Positions 14,915 through 20,669 of a stretch of 20,669 nt of DNA are shown here, piece after piece. Origin of the DNA: HLUCCA09 sp038757905 (lineage in GTDB: Bacteria; Pseudomonadota; Alphaproteobacteria; Rhodobacterales; Rhodobacteraceae); NCBI GenBank assembly GCA_038757905.1, contig JBCDGG010000097.1, positions 1-20,669 on the forward strand, written 5' to 3'. Positions within the stretch are counted from its first letter, which is position 1; every line of letters starts with the position of its first letter. A program made the position numbers and the translations under genes. Below the pieces are notes generated by a model. The model was not told the DNA's origin. It saw nothing but the letters and a program-made list of their open reading frames with translations, and did no database searches.

Positions 14915-16315
14915 ATGTCCAATCGCTTCACGCGTCGCGGCGTGCTCAAGACGGGCGCCGTGGCAGGCGGTGCGCTTGCGCTGCCGACGATCTTCACGAG
15001 CAAGGCCAACGCCTTCACCAACGAGCCGACGGGCAGCACCGTCACGCTTGGGTTCAACGTGCCGCAGTCGGGCGCCTATGCCGACGAGGGCGCGGACGAG
15101 CTGCGCGCCTACGAACTGGCAGTCGAGCACCTGAATGGAACGGGCGCCGACAACGGCATGCTGGAGACGTTCAAGTATGGCGACGGATCGTCGACGGCAC
15201 TGACCGGTAACGGTATCCTCGGCAAGGAAATCACGTTCGTCACCGGCGACACGCAGACGAAGTCTGACGCCGCCCGCGCCTCCGCCCGGTCGATGATCGA
15301 AAAGGACGGCGCCATCATGATCACCGGCGGCTCGTCCTCCGGCGTTGCCGTGGCCGTGCAGGCGCTCTGCCAGGAAGCGGGCGTGATCTTCATGGCCGGC
15401 CTCACGCACGCCAACGACACCACCGGAAAGGACAAGCGGGCCAACGGCTTCCGCCACTTCTTCAACTCCTACATGTCGGGCGCCGCCCTCGCGCCGGTGC
15501 TGCGCAATGCCTACGGCGAAGACCGCAAAGCCTATTACCTGACCGCCGACTACAACTGGGGCTACACCACCGAGCAGGCGATTTCGGAAGCCACCGAAGG
15601 CGTCGGCTGGGAGACCGTCAACAAGGTCAAGACACCGCTCGGCGCGGGCGACTTCTCGGCCTACATCACACCCGTCCTGCAATCGGGCGCCGACACGCTC
15701 GTCCTGGTGCACTACGGCGGCGACATGGTGAACTCGCTCACCAACGCGGTTCAGTTCGGCCTGCGCGAAGCCCAGGCCAACGGCAAGGACTTCCAGATCG
15801 TCGTTCCGCTGTTCTCGCGCCTGATGGCCCGTGGTGCCGGCGAGAACATCAAGAACATCTTCGGCTCGACGAACTGGCACTGGTCCCTGCCCGATGAAGG
15901 CAGCCAGGCATTCGTGCGCTCCTTCGGCACGAAGTACGGGTTCCCGCCGAGCCAGGCCGCGCACACCGTCTACTGCCAGACGCTGCTCTATGCCGATGCG
16001 GTCGAGCGTGCCGGCACGTTCAACCCCTGCGGCGTCGTCGAGGCGCTGAAGGACGGCGACGGCCTTCCGGGCATCGACCACCCCGACAACCAGGGCTTCG
16101 TCTTCGACGGCCTCGGCAATGGCCCGACGCTCTATCGCGCGGGCGACCACCAGTGCTTCAAGGACGTGCTCGTGGTGAAGGGGAAAGAGAACCCGGAATC
16201 GGAATTCGACCTTCTCGAAATCGTCGAGATCACGCCCGTCGACCAGGTTTGGTACGACGTCGATCACCCGCAGTTTGCCGGCGGCGAACTGGGCGAGTGC
16301 AACCCGGGCGCCTGA
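14915..16315 (+). CDS. Periplasmic binding protein of a branched-chain-amino-acid-type (Liv/Urt) ABC transporter, Tat-exported
   Basis: The 466-residue product begins MSNRFTRRGVLKTGAVAGGA, a Tat signal with RRGVLKTG and a hydrophobic core ending near KANA. The mature part shows the type I periplasmic binding fold of the LivJ/UrtA class: VTLGFNVPQSGAYADEGADE, then KEITFVTGDTQTKSDAAR, then a GGSSSGVAVAVQALCQEAGV ligand-cleft loop. It is longer than typical LivJ and closer to the amide/urea/carboxylate branch. GGGAGG lies 6 bases before the ATG at 14915; the ATG at 14909 would abut the site, so 14915 is preferred. It is first gene of a five-gene ABC operon leading to acs. The substrate is not established; context suggests a small carboxylate. 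Confidence 0.9.
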   Translation: MSNRFTRRGVLKTGAVAGGALALPTIFTSKANAFTNEPTGSTVTLGFNVPQSGAYADEGADELRAYELAVEHLNGTGADNGMLETFKYGDGSSTALTGNGILGKEITFVTGDTQTKSDAARASARSMIEKDGAIMITGGSSSGVAVAVQALCQEAGVIFMAGLTHANDTTGKDKRANGFRHFFNSYMSGAALAPVLRNAYGEDRKAYYLTADYNWGYTTEQAISEATEGVGWETVNKVKTPLGAGDFSAYITPVLQSGADTLVLVHYGGDMVNSLTNAVQFGLREAQANGKDFQIVVPLFSRLMARGAGENIKNIFGSTNWHWSLPDEGSQAFVRSFGTKYGFPPSQAAHTVYCQTLLYADAVERAGTFNPCGVVEALKDGDGLPGIDHPDNQGFVFDGLGNGPTLYRAGDHQCFKDVLVVKGKENPESEFDLLEIVEITPVDQVWYDVDHPQFAGGELGECNPGA

Positions 16316-16334
16316 TCGGATCCGGACGATACGG

Positions 16335-16356
16335 CAGGGCCCCGAGCGGGGCCCTG
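16335..16356 (+). terminator. Intra-operon hairpin between binding-protein and permease genes
   Basis: A 9-bp perfect GC-rich stem, CAGGGCCCC (16335-16343) with GGGGCCCTG (16348-16356), has a 4-nt loop, 19 bp after the stop. There is no U-tract. In many ABC operons such a hairpin gives partial termination or protects the upstream message so that the binding protein exceeds the membrane parts. Confidence 0.65.
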
Positions 16357-16453
16357 TCACTGCGGGCTCGACCACGAAATCCGTAGGAACACGAACGCCG
16401 TCACTCCGCCTGTGCTGCGGTGACGGTCCCAGCGACTGGCGAGGGTGGGATCG

Positions 16454-17485
16454 ATGGAAGCAATCATACTTCAAATCCTGAACGGGCTCGACAAAGGGTC
16501 GGCCTACGCGCTGATCGCTCTCGGGCTCACATTGATTTTCGGAACGCTCGGCGTGGTCAACTTCGCCCACGGGGCGCTGTTTGCCCTGGGCGCGTTCTGC
16601 GCGGTCACGCTCAACGCCATATTCTCGCTGTCCTTCGAGACGATCGACGAAACCCAGAAGGACTTTCTGGGCAACCCGCTGAAAGTGGACACGCCCTATG
16701 TGGAGGCGTGGTTCGGCGAGACCGTCGGAAACTTCCTCATAGACTGGTCGGTGCCGCTGGCCATCCTGCTGGCGATCCCGGTCATGGCACTGGCCGGCCT
16801 GATCATGGAGCGGGGCCTGATCAAGTACTTCTACAAGCGCCCCCATGCCGACCAGATCCTCGTGACCTTCGGCCTCGCCATCGTGATGCAGCAGGTCTTC
16901 AAGTACTTCTACGGCGCGAACCCGATCCCGATGCCCGCGCCCGATGCCTTCACCGGCTCGTTCGATTTCGGCGTGCTGCTCGGCTTCGATCCGTTCACGA
17001 TCATCTATCCCTACTGGCGGCTCGTTTACTTCTGCTTCGCCCTGTTGATCATCGGCGCGGTCTTCGCCTTCCTGCAATTCACCACGTTCGGCATGGTCGT
17101 CCGCGCCGGCATGGCCGACCGCGAGACGGTGGGCCTGCTCGGCATCAACATCGACAAGCGCTTCACGATTATGTTCGCCATCGCCGCGGTCGTGGCCGGG
17201 GTGGCGGGGGTGATGTACACGCCCATTGTGGCGCCCAATTACAATATGGGCATGAACTTCCTGGTGCTCAGTTTCGTCGTCGTGGTGGTCGGCGGCATGG
17301 GAAGCCTGCCGGGCGCGGTCCTGGCCGGGTTCCTGCTCGGCATTCTGGAGAGCTTCGCCTCCATGGGAGCCGTCATCGACGTCCTGCCCGGCATCAACCA
17401 GATCATCATCTACCTTGTGGCCATCGTCGTGCTGCTCGTCCGCCCGCGCGGGCTTATGGGCCGCAAGGGCGTGATGGAGGACTGA
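16454..17485 (+). CDS. LivH/UrtB-type ABC transporter permease
   Basis: The 343-residue inner-membrane protein carries the hallmark N-terminus LNGLDKGSAYALIALGLTLI followed by FGTLGVVNFAHGALFALGAF, which defines LivH-type permeases. Later it has the cytoplasmic EAA-like loop MVVRAGMADRETVGLLGINI and a C-terminal VVGGMGSLPGAVLAGFLLGI block. About eight hydrophobic helices are visible. A long polar insert after the second helix (FETIDETQKDFLGNPLKVDT and onward) is larger than in E. coli LivH and may contact the binding protein. The ATG at 16454 is favoured over a GTG at 16445, with GAGGGTGGG just upstream. The next permease begins 3 bp after its stop. Confidence 0.93.
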   Translation: MEAIILQILNGLDKGSAYALIALGLTLIFGTLGVVNFAHGALFALGAFCAVTLNAIFSLSFETIDETQKDFLGNPLKVDTPYVEAWFGETVGNFLIDWSVPLAILLAIPVMALAGLIMERGLIKYFYKRPHADQILVTFGLAIVMQQVFKYFYGANPIPMPAPDAFTGSFDFGVLLGFDPFTIIYPYWRLVYFCFALLIIGAVFAFLQFTTFGMVVRAGMADRETVGLLGINIDKRFTIMFAIAAVVAGVAGVMYTPIVAPNYNMGMNFLVLSFVVVVVGGMGSLPGAVLAGFLLGILESFASMGAVIDVLPGINQIIIYLVAIVVLLVRPRGLMGRKGVMED

Positions 17486-17488
17486 CCC

Positions 17489-18703
17489 ATGCTCGGACTT
17501 TCGAAAAAAGACACCACGCTCTTTCTCGTCGTGATCGGGCTGGTCGTCTTCGCGCCCTTCCTGCTGAACCCCTTCCCGGAGGCCTCGGGACTGGCGCGCT
17601 TCAACGCGGGATATCCCGACCTGATGCAGCGCTTCGTGATCTTCGGGATCTTCGCCATCGGCTTCAACATCCTGTTCGGGCTGACGGGGTACCTCAGCTT
17701 CGGCCATGCCGCCTTCCTCGGCGTCGGCTCCTATGCCGGGGTCTGGATGATGAAGCTGCTCACGGTGAACGTGGTGCCCGCGATCCTCGCCTCGATTGCT
17801 GTGGCGGGCATCTTTTCGCTCCTGATCGGGTATGTGTGTCTGCGAAGGTCGGGCATCTACTTCTCGATCCTTACCCTCGCCTTCGCGCAGATGTCGTTCG
17901 CCCTCGCCTACTCCGTGCTCACGCCGATCACAGCGGGTGAAACCGGGTTGCAGCTGTCCCTGAACGACCCGCGCATGCTGGAGGGCGTGAACGAGGCCAA
18001 CGTGATCCCGTCGACCAACTTCTTCGGGATCGAGATGCGAGACGGCTTCGATTGGGCCATCGGCGGATGGGTCTTCACCTTCAACTTCGGCTATTACTTC
18101 TGCGCGCTCCTGATGCTGCTCGCCTTCTATGTCTCGATCCGCATCTTCCGCTCGCCCTTCGGCATGATGCTGCGGGCGGTGAAGTCGAACCAGAACCGGA
18201 TGGGCTATACCGGCCTGAACCCGCGGCCCTACACCCTCGCCGCCTTCGTGATCTCGGGCATGTATGCGGGCCTCGCCGGCGGCCTGATGGTCGCGGTGGA
18301 CCCGCTCGCCGGTGCCGAACGGATGTTCTGGACGGCCTCGGGCGAGGTGGTGCTGATGACCATCCTCGGCGGCGCGGGCACGCTGATCGGCCCGGTGCTC
18401 GGCGCCGGTATGATCAAATACTTCGAGAACATCTTCTCGCGCCTCAACGAATCCGACCTGAACGCCCTCTTCAGCTTCCTGCCCGACTGGCTTCAAAACG
18501 CCTTCGTCGCCGTGGCGCAGATGTTTGTGGGCGATGGCTGGCTCATGACGCTCGGCCTGATGTTCATGATCGTTGTGATCTTCCTGCCAGGCGGCCTTGT
18601 CGAACTGGGGCAGCGGGTGGTGCGCGGGCTGACCCGCAAGCGCGGCGAGCCGGCCAAGGACCCCGAGCATCACCCCGAAACCAAACCCCATGTGGGTGAG
18701 TGA
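17489..18703 (+). CDS. LivM/UrtC-type ABC transporter permease
   Basis: The 404-residue product pairs with the upstream permease. It carries the LivM signature FAIGFNILFGLTGYLSFGHA-AFLGVGSYAGV, then RRSGIYFSILTLAFAQMSFA, the coupling loop FRSPFGMMLRAVKSNQNRMG-YTGLNP, and WTASGEVVLMTILGGAGTLIGPVLGA. Roughly nine or ten transmembrane helices are visible. The C-terminus is a long charged tail (RKRGEPAKDPEHHPETKPHV). It begins 3 bp after the LivH-type stop with GGAGG at about 17476-17480, and its last codons lie just ahead of the ATPase start, so the genes are tightly coupled. Confidence 0.93.
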   Translation: MLGLSKKDTTLFLVVIGLVVFAPFLLNPFPEASGLARFNAGYPDLMQRFVIFGIFAIGFNILFGLTGYLSFGHAAFLGVGSYAGVWMMKLLTVNVVPAILASIAVAGIFSLLIGYVCLRRSGIYFSILTLAFAQMSFALAYSVLTPITAGETGLQLSLNDPRMLEGVNEANVIPSTNFFGIEMRDGFDWAIGGWVFTFNFGYYFCALLMLLAFYVSIRIFRSPFGMMLRAVKSNQNRMGYTGLNPRPYTLAAFVISGMYAGLAGGLMVAVDPLAGAERMFWTASGEVVLMTILGGAGTLIGPVLGAGMIKYFENIFSRLNESDLNALFSFLPDWLQNAFVAVAQMFVGDGWLMTLGLMFMIVVIFLPGGLVELGQRVVRGLTRKRGEPAKDPEHHPETKPHVGE

Positions 18704-18716
18704 GGAGCAAGCGACG

Positions 18717-19472
18717 ATGAGTATCCTCGAAGTCAAAGGCGTCAATAAGCGCTTCGGCGGCCTTCAGGCGCTGGGGGACGTGAACCTCTCGGTGGCCGAG
18801 AACACCGTCCACGCCATCATCGGGCCCAATGGCGCGGGCAAGTCCACGCTGCTGAACTGCCTCGTCGGCAAGCTGATCCCGGACACCGGGTCGGTGATGT
18901 TCGATGGCCAGTCCGTGCTGGGCCGATCCTCGCACGAAATCAACCAAATGGGCATCAGCCGCGTGTTCCAGACGCCGGAGATCTTCGCAGACCTCACCGT
19001 GTTCGAGAACGTGATGATCCCCTGCTTTGCACGTCGCGACGGGGCGTTTCGCATGCATGCCTACGAGCACATGATGCAGGAGGCGGACATCGTGTCCCAG
19101 GCCGACGCGATGCTCGACGAGGTCAACATGCTCGACAAGAAGAACATGCATTCCGGATCGCTCTCGCGCGGCGACAAGCGCCGCCTCGAAATGGCGATGT
19201 GCCTCGTGCAGAAGCCGAAACTGCTGCTGCTCGACGAACCCACCGCCGGCATGGCGCGCGCCGACACCAACAACACCATCGAGCTGCTCAAGGAAATCAA
19301 GCACTCGCGCGACATCACGATGGTGATCATCGAGCACGACATGCATGTGGTGTTCAGCCTGGCCGAACGGATCACCGTCCTGGCCCAGGGCTCGCCGCTC
19401 GTCGAGGATGTGCCCGAAATGATCAAGGGCCACCCGAAGGTTCAGGAAGCCTATCTCGGCCACGCGGCCTAA
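18717..19472 (+). CDS. LivG-type ABC transporter ATPase
   Basis: The 251-residue ATPase has Walker A GPNGAGKS (36-43), a Q-loop in RVFQTPEIF, a signature LSRGDKR at about 148-154, Walker B LLLLDEPTAGM and a switch histidine in IIEHDM. The signature departs from LSGGQ in a way I associate with the subfamily beside AMP-binding acyl-CoA synthetase genes rather than with amino acid LivG (LPYGQQR or LSHGEQR). It powers import with the LivF-type partner. The ATG at 18717 has AGGAG about 10 bases upstream; an in-frame ATG at 18690 would overlap the permease and is less likely. Confidence 0.93.
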   Translation: MSILEVKGVNKRFGGLQALGDVNLSVAENTVHAIIGPNGAGKSTLLNCLVGKLIPDTGSVMFDGQSVLGRSSHEINQMGISRVFQTPEIFADLTVFENVMIPCFARRDGAFRMHAYEHMMQEADIVSQADAMLDEVNMLDKKNMHSGSLSRGDKRRLEMAMCLVQKPKLLLLDEPTAGMARADTNNTIELLKEIKHSRDITMVIIEHDMHVVFSLAERITVLAQGSPLVEDVPEMIKGHPKVQEAYLGHAA

Positions 19473-19529
19473 GTTCATCCCCGCGGGGCAGCCCGACGCA
19501 TCGCCCGGCGCCCGCACAGGAGTTGACCC

Positions 19530-20285
19530 ATGAACGTCAAACCGGACTTTTCGAAGAGCGCGAATCAGGCGGCCACCGCGCCGGCCTTTCTGTCCGTCTA
19601 CGATGTGCACGCCTATTATGGCGAGAGCTACATCGTGCAAGGCGTGAACTTCAACGTGCATGAGGGCGAGATCCTTGCCCTTCTGGGGCGCAACGGGGCC
19701 GGCAAGACGTCCACCTTGCGCGCCATTGCCCGCCTCGACGATCCCGTCGTCACCCACGGCGAGATCTGGCTCGATCACCAGCGCCTGCATGCGATGTCGA
19801 GCCATGAGGCCGCCGTCAACGGGCTTGGCCTTGTCCCCGAAGACCGGCGGATCATTCCCGGCCTGACCGTCGAGGAGAACCTGCAGCTCGCGCAGATCGT
19901 GCCGCCGATCGGCTGGTCTCTCGACCGGATCTACGATCTCTTCCCGCGGCTCGGCGAGCGCCGCAAGCAGGATGGCACCACGCTGTCGGGCGGGGAGCAG
20001 CAGATGTTGTCCATCGCACGGGCCCTGGCGCGTGACATTAAGGTGCTGCTGCTGGACGAACCCTACGAGGGGCTTGCGCCGGTGATCGTCGACGAGATCG
20101 AGAAGACCCTCATCCACATCAAGGAGCAGGGGATGACCACCGTAATCGTGGAACAGAACGCAGTGCGGGCGCTCGAACTCGCGGACCGGTCCGTGATCCT
20201 CGAAGGCGGCCAGATCGTGTTCGACGGCTCGGCGAAGGAGGTGCTCGACAACGCCGAGTTGCGGGCCGAGTACCTGGCCATCTGA
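19530..20285 (+). CDS. LivF-type ABC transporter ATPase
   Basis: The 251-residue second ATPase has a 20-residue polar N-terminal extension, then YDVHAYYGESYIVQGVNFNV, Walker A GRNGAGKT (53-60), EDRRIIPGLTVEENL, signature LSGGEQQ, Walker B VLLLDEPYEGLAP and VIVEQNA, where Gln replaces the switch His as is normal in LivF. It forms the heterodimeric motor with the LivG-type protein. The 57-bp gap from the previous gene is the widest between adjacent permease/ATPase genes, and an AGGAG lies close to the ATG. The acs gene follows after 137 bp. Confidence 0.93.
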   Translation: MNVKPDFSKSANQAATAPAFLSVYDVHAYYGESYIVQGVNFNVHEGEILALLGRNGAGKTSTLRAIARLDDPVVTHGEIWLDHQRLHAMSSHEAAVNGLGLVPEDRRIIPGLTVEENLQLAQIVPPIGWSLDRIYDLFPRLGERRKQDGTTLSGGEQQMLSIARALARDIKVLLLDEPYEGLAPVIVDEIEKTLIHIKEQGMTTVIVEQNAVRALELADRSVILEGGQIVFDGSAKEVLDNAELRAEYLAI

Positions 20286-20325
20286 CGCCGCTCCCGCGTT
20301 CGAGCCCCGACGGTTGACCCCGCGC

Positions 20326-20343
20326 CCCGCGTCATCGCGCGGG
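20326..20343 (+). terminator. Weak hairpin between the LivF-type gene and acs
   Basis: CCCGCG (20326-20331) and CGCGGG (20338-20343) can form a 6-bp stem with a 6-nt loop, 40 bp after the ATPase stop. No U-tract follows. It could mark partial termination before acs or simply be GC-rich sequence. Confidence 0.3.
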
Positions 20344-20422
20344 ATTGCCAAACTCGGGCGGGCTGTGGGATGCCTCGCCCAACGAAAACGCGCCCGGAGA
20401 GGCGCCGGTTTGGGAGGACGAT

Positions 20423-20669
20423 ATGCCAGATACGAAACCAGAGACCCGTGTTTTTCCCCCGTCCGAAGAGATGGCTGCAAGCGCGCATGTTGACGGTGTT
20501 TCGTATGCGCGTCTTTACGGGTCTTCGGTTTCGGATCCTGAGGTTTTTTGGGGGGAGCAGGGCAAGCGGATCGACTGGATCACGCCCTATACGAGGGTAA
20601 AGAACACGTCGTTCGCGCCGGGCAATATCGACATCCGGTGGTTTGAGGACGGCACGCTGAATGTCTGCG
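20423..20669 (+). CDS. acs: Acetyl-CoA synthetase, N-terminal 82 codons (runs off right edge)
   Basis: The frame begins MPDTKPETRVFPPSEEMAAS, continues HVDGVSYARLYGSSVSDPEV-FWGEQGKRIDWITPYTRVKN, then TSFAPGNIDIRWFEDGTLNV. This matches the conserved N-terminal domain of Acs, including the VFPPS, DPE-x-FWGEQ, TPYTRVKNTSF and WFEDGTLN blocks. The enzyme makes acetyl-CoA from acetate, CoA and ATP. GGGAGG about 6 bases before the ATG at 20423 supports the start. It ends the ABC operon and could convert the imported acid, trapping it as the CoA ester. Residues 22-46 are identical to those of the left paralogue. The catalytic domain and the acetylated Lys motif are outside the window. Confidence 0.93.
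   Translation, partial: MPDTKPETRVFPPSEEMAASAHVDGVSYARLYGSSVSDPEVFWGEQGKRIDWITPYTRVKNTSFAPGNIDIRWFEDGTLNVC
20486..20561 (+). repeat. Right arm of the 76-bp inverted repeat inside acs
   Basis: This is the 74/76 partner of 1-76 in opposite orientation, lying within codons 22-47 of acs. Half of its codons end in T, in contrast to the C/G-ending codons that follow immediately downstream. Its right limit is set by the window edge on the other arm, not by a seen loss of similarity. Confidence 0.95.

Noticed and set aside
14789..18745. A 1318-codon open frame on the minus strand opposite the ABC operon
   Set aside because: It is the antisense shadow of GC-rich coding DNA. Its His/Asp/Glu/Arg-rich translation has no family resemblance, while the plus strand encodes clear ABC transporter proteins with motifs and ribosome binding sites.
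18564..20480. A 638-codon minus-strand frame opposite the two ATPase genes
   Set aside because: It is the antisense of LivG/LivF-type genes with intact Walker motifs; its composition matches a codon-bias shadow.

Overview
The window looks like chromosome of a motile member of the Rhodobacteraceae (Roseobacter/Rhodobacter group, Alphaproteobacteria). GC content is high. Several products belong to families I know mainly from that group: a DUF2312/GapR-type protein, a 294-residue hypothetical beginning MRVTFHIGLHSTDEDR, a FliM/FliN-like protein, and a short-chain fatty acyl-CoA-type XRE regulator beside an SLC5-histidine kinase. No rRNA, tRNA, CRISPR array or intact insertion sequence was seen.

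Layout. Positions 1-151 (minus) hold the first 50 codons of an acetyl-CoA synthetase (Acs) family gene that runs off the left edge. About 0.9 kb without a convincing gene follows. At 1070-2314 is a hydrogenase-accessory remnant: an HupK-like scaffold gene and a 64-codon ORF with the N-terminus of HypB. A CIA30-family lipoprotein-sized exported protein (minus) and a large chemoreceptor (plus) diverge from about 3.2 kb. Positions 5.8-8.4 kb carry small housekeeping or unknown genes: the Rhodobacteraceae hypothetical, DUF2312/GapR, a two-TM protein, a DksA/TraR zinc finger protein and a TIGR01244-type phosphatase/sulfurtransferase-fold protein. A FliM/FliN-like protein lies at 8386-9624 (minus).

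The coherent core is 9.8-20.7 kb. On the minus strand, read from 14.7 kb leftwards, are an XRE regulator of the ScfR/PccR/RamB type, a single-domain response regulator, a coupled two-TM protein, and a 903-residue SLC5 symporter-STAC-histidine kinase of the CbrA/CrbS type. Divergent from it on the plus strand are a Tat-exported periplasmic binding protein, two LivH/LivM-type permeases, LivG- and LivF-type ATPases, and then the start of a second acs gene at 20423. Together they suggest one module for sensing, importing and CoA-activating a short-chain carboxylate such as acetate or propionate. The families support this; the substrate itself is inference.

The window is bracketed by an inverted pair of 76-bp segments (1-76 and 20486-20561; 74/76 identical, both differences synonymous) lying inside the two divergent acs paralogues. 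Codon use in these segments is unusually rich in T-ending codons. They look like a gene-conversion tract or the edge of a longer inverted repeat.
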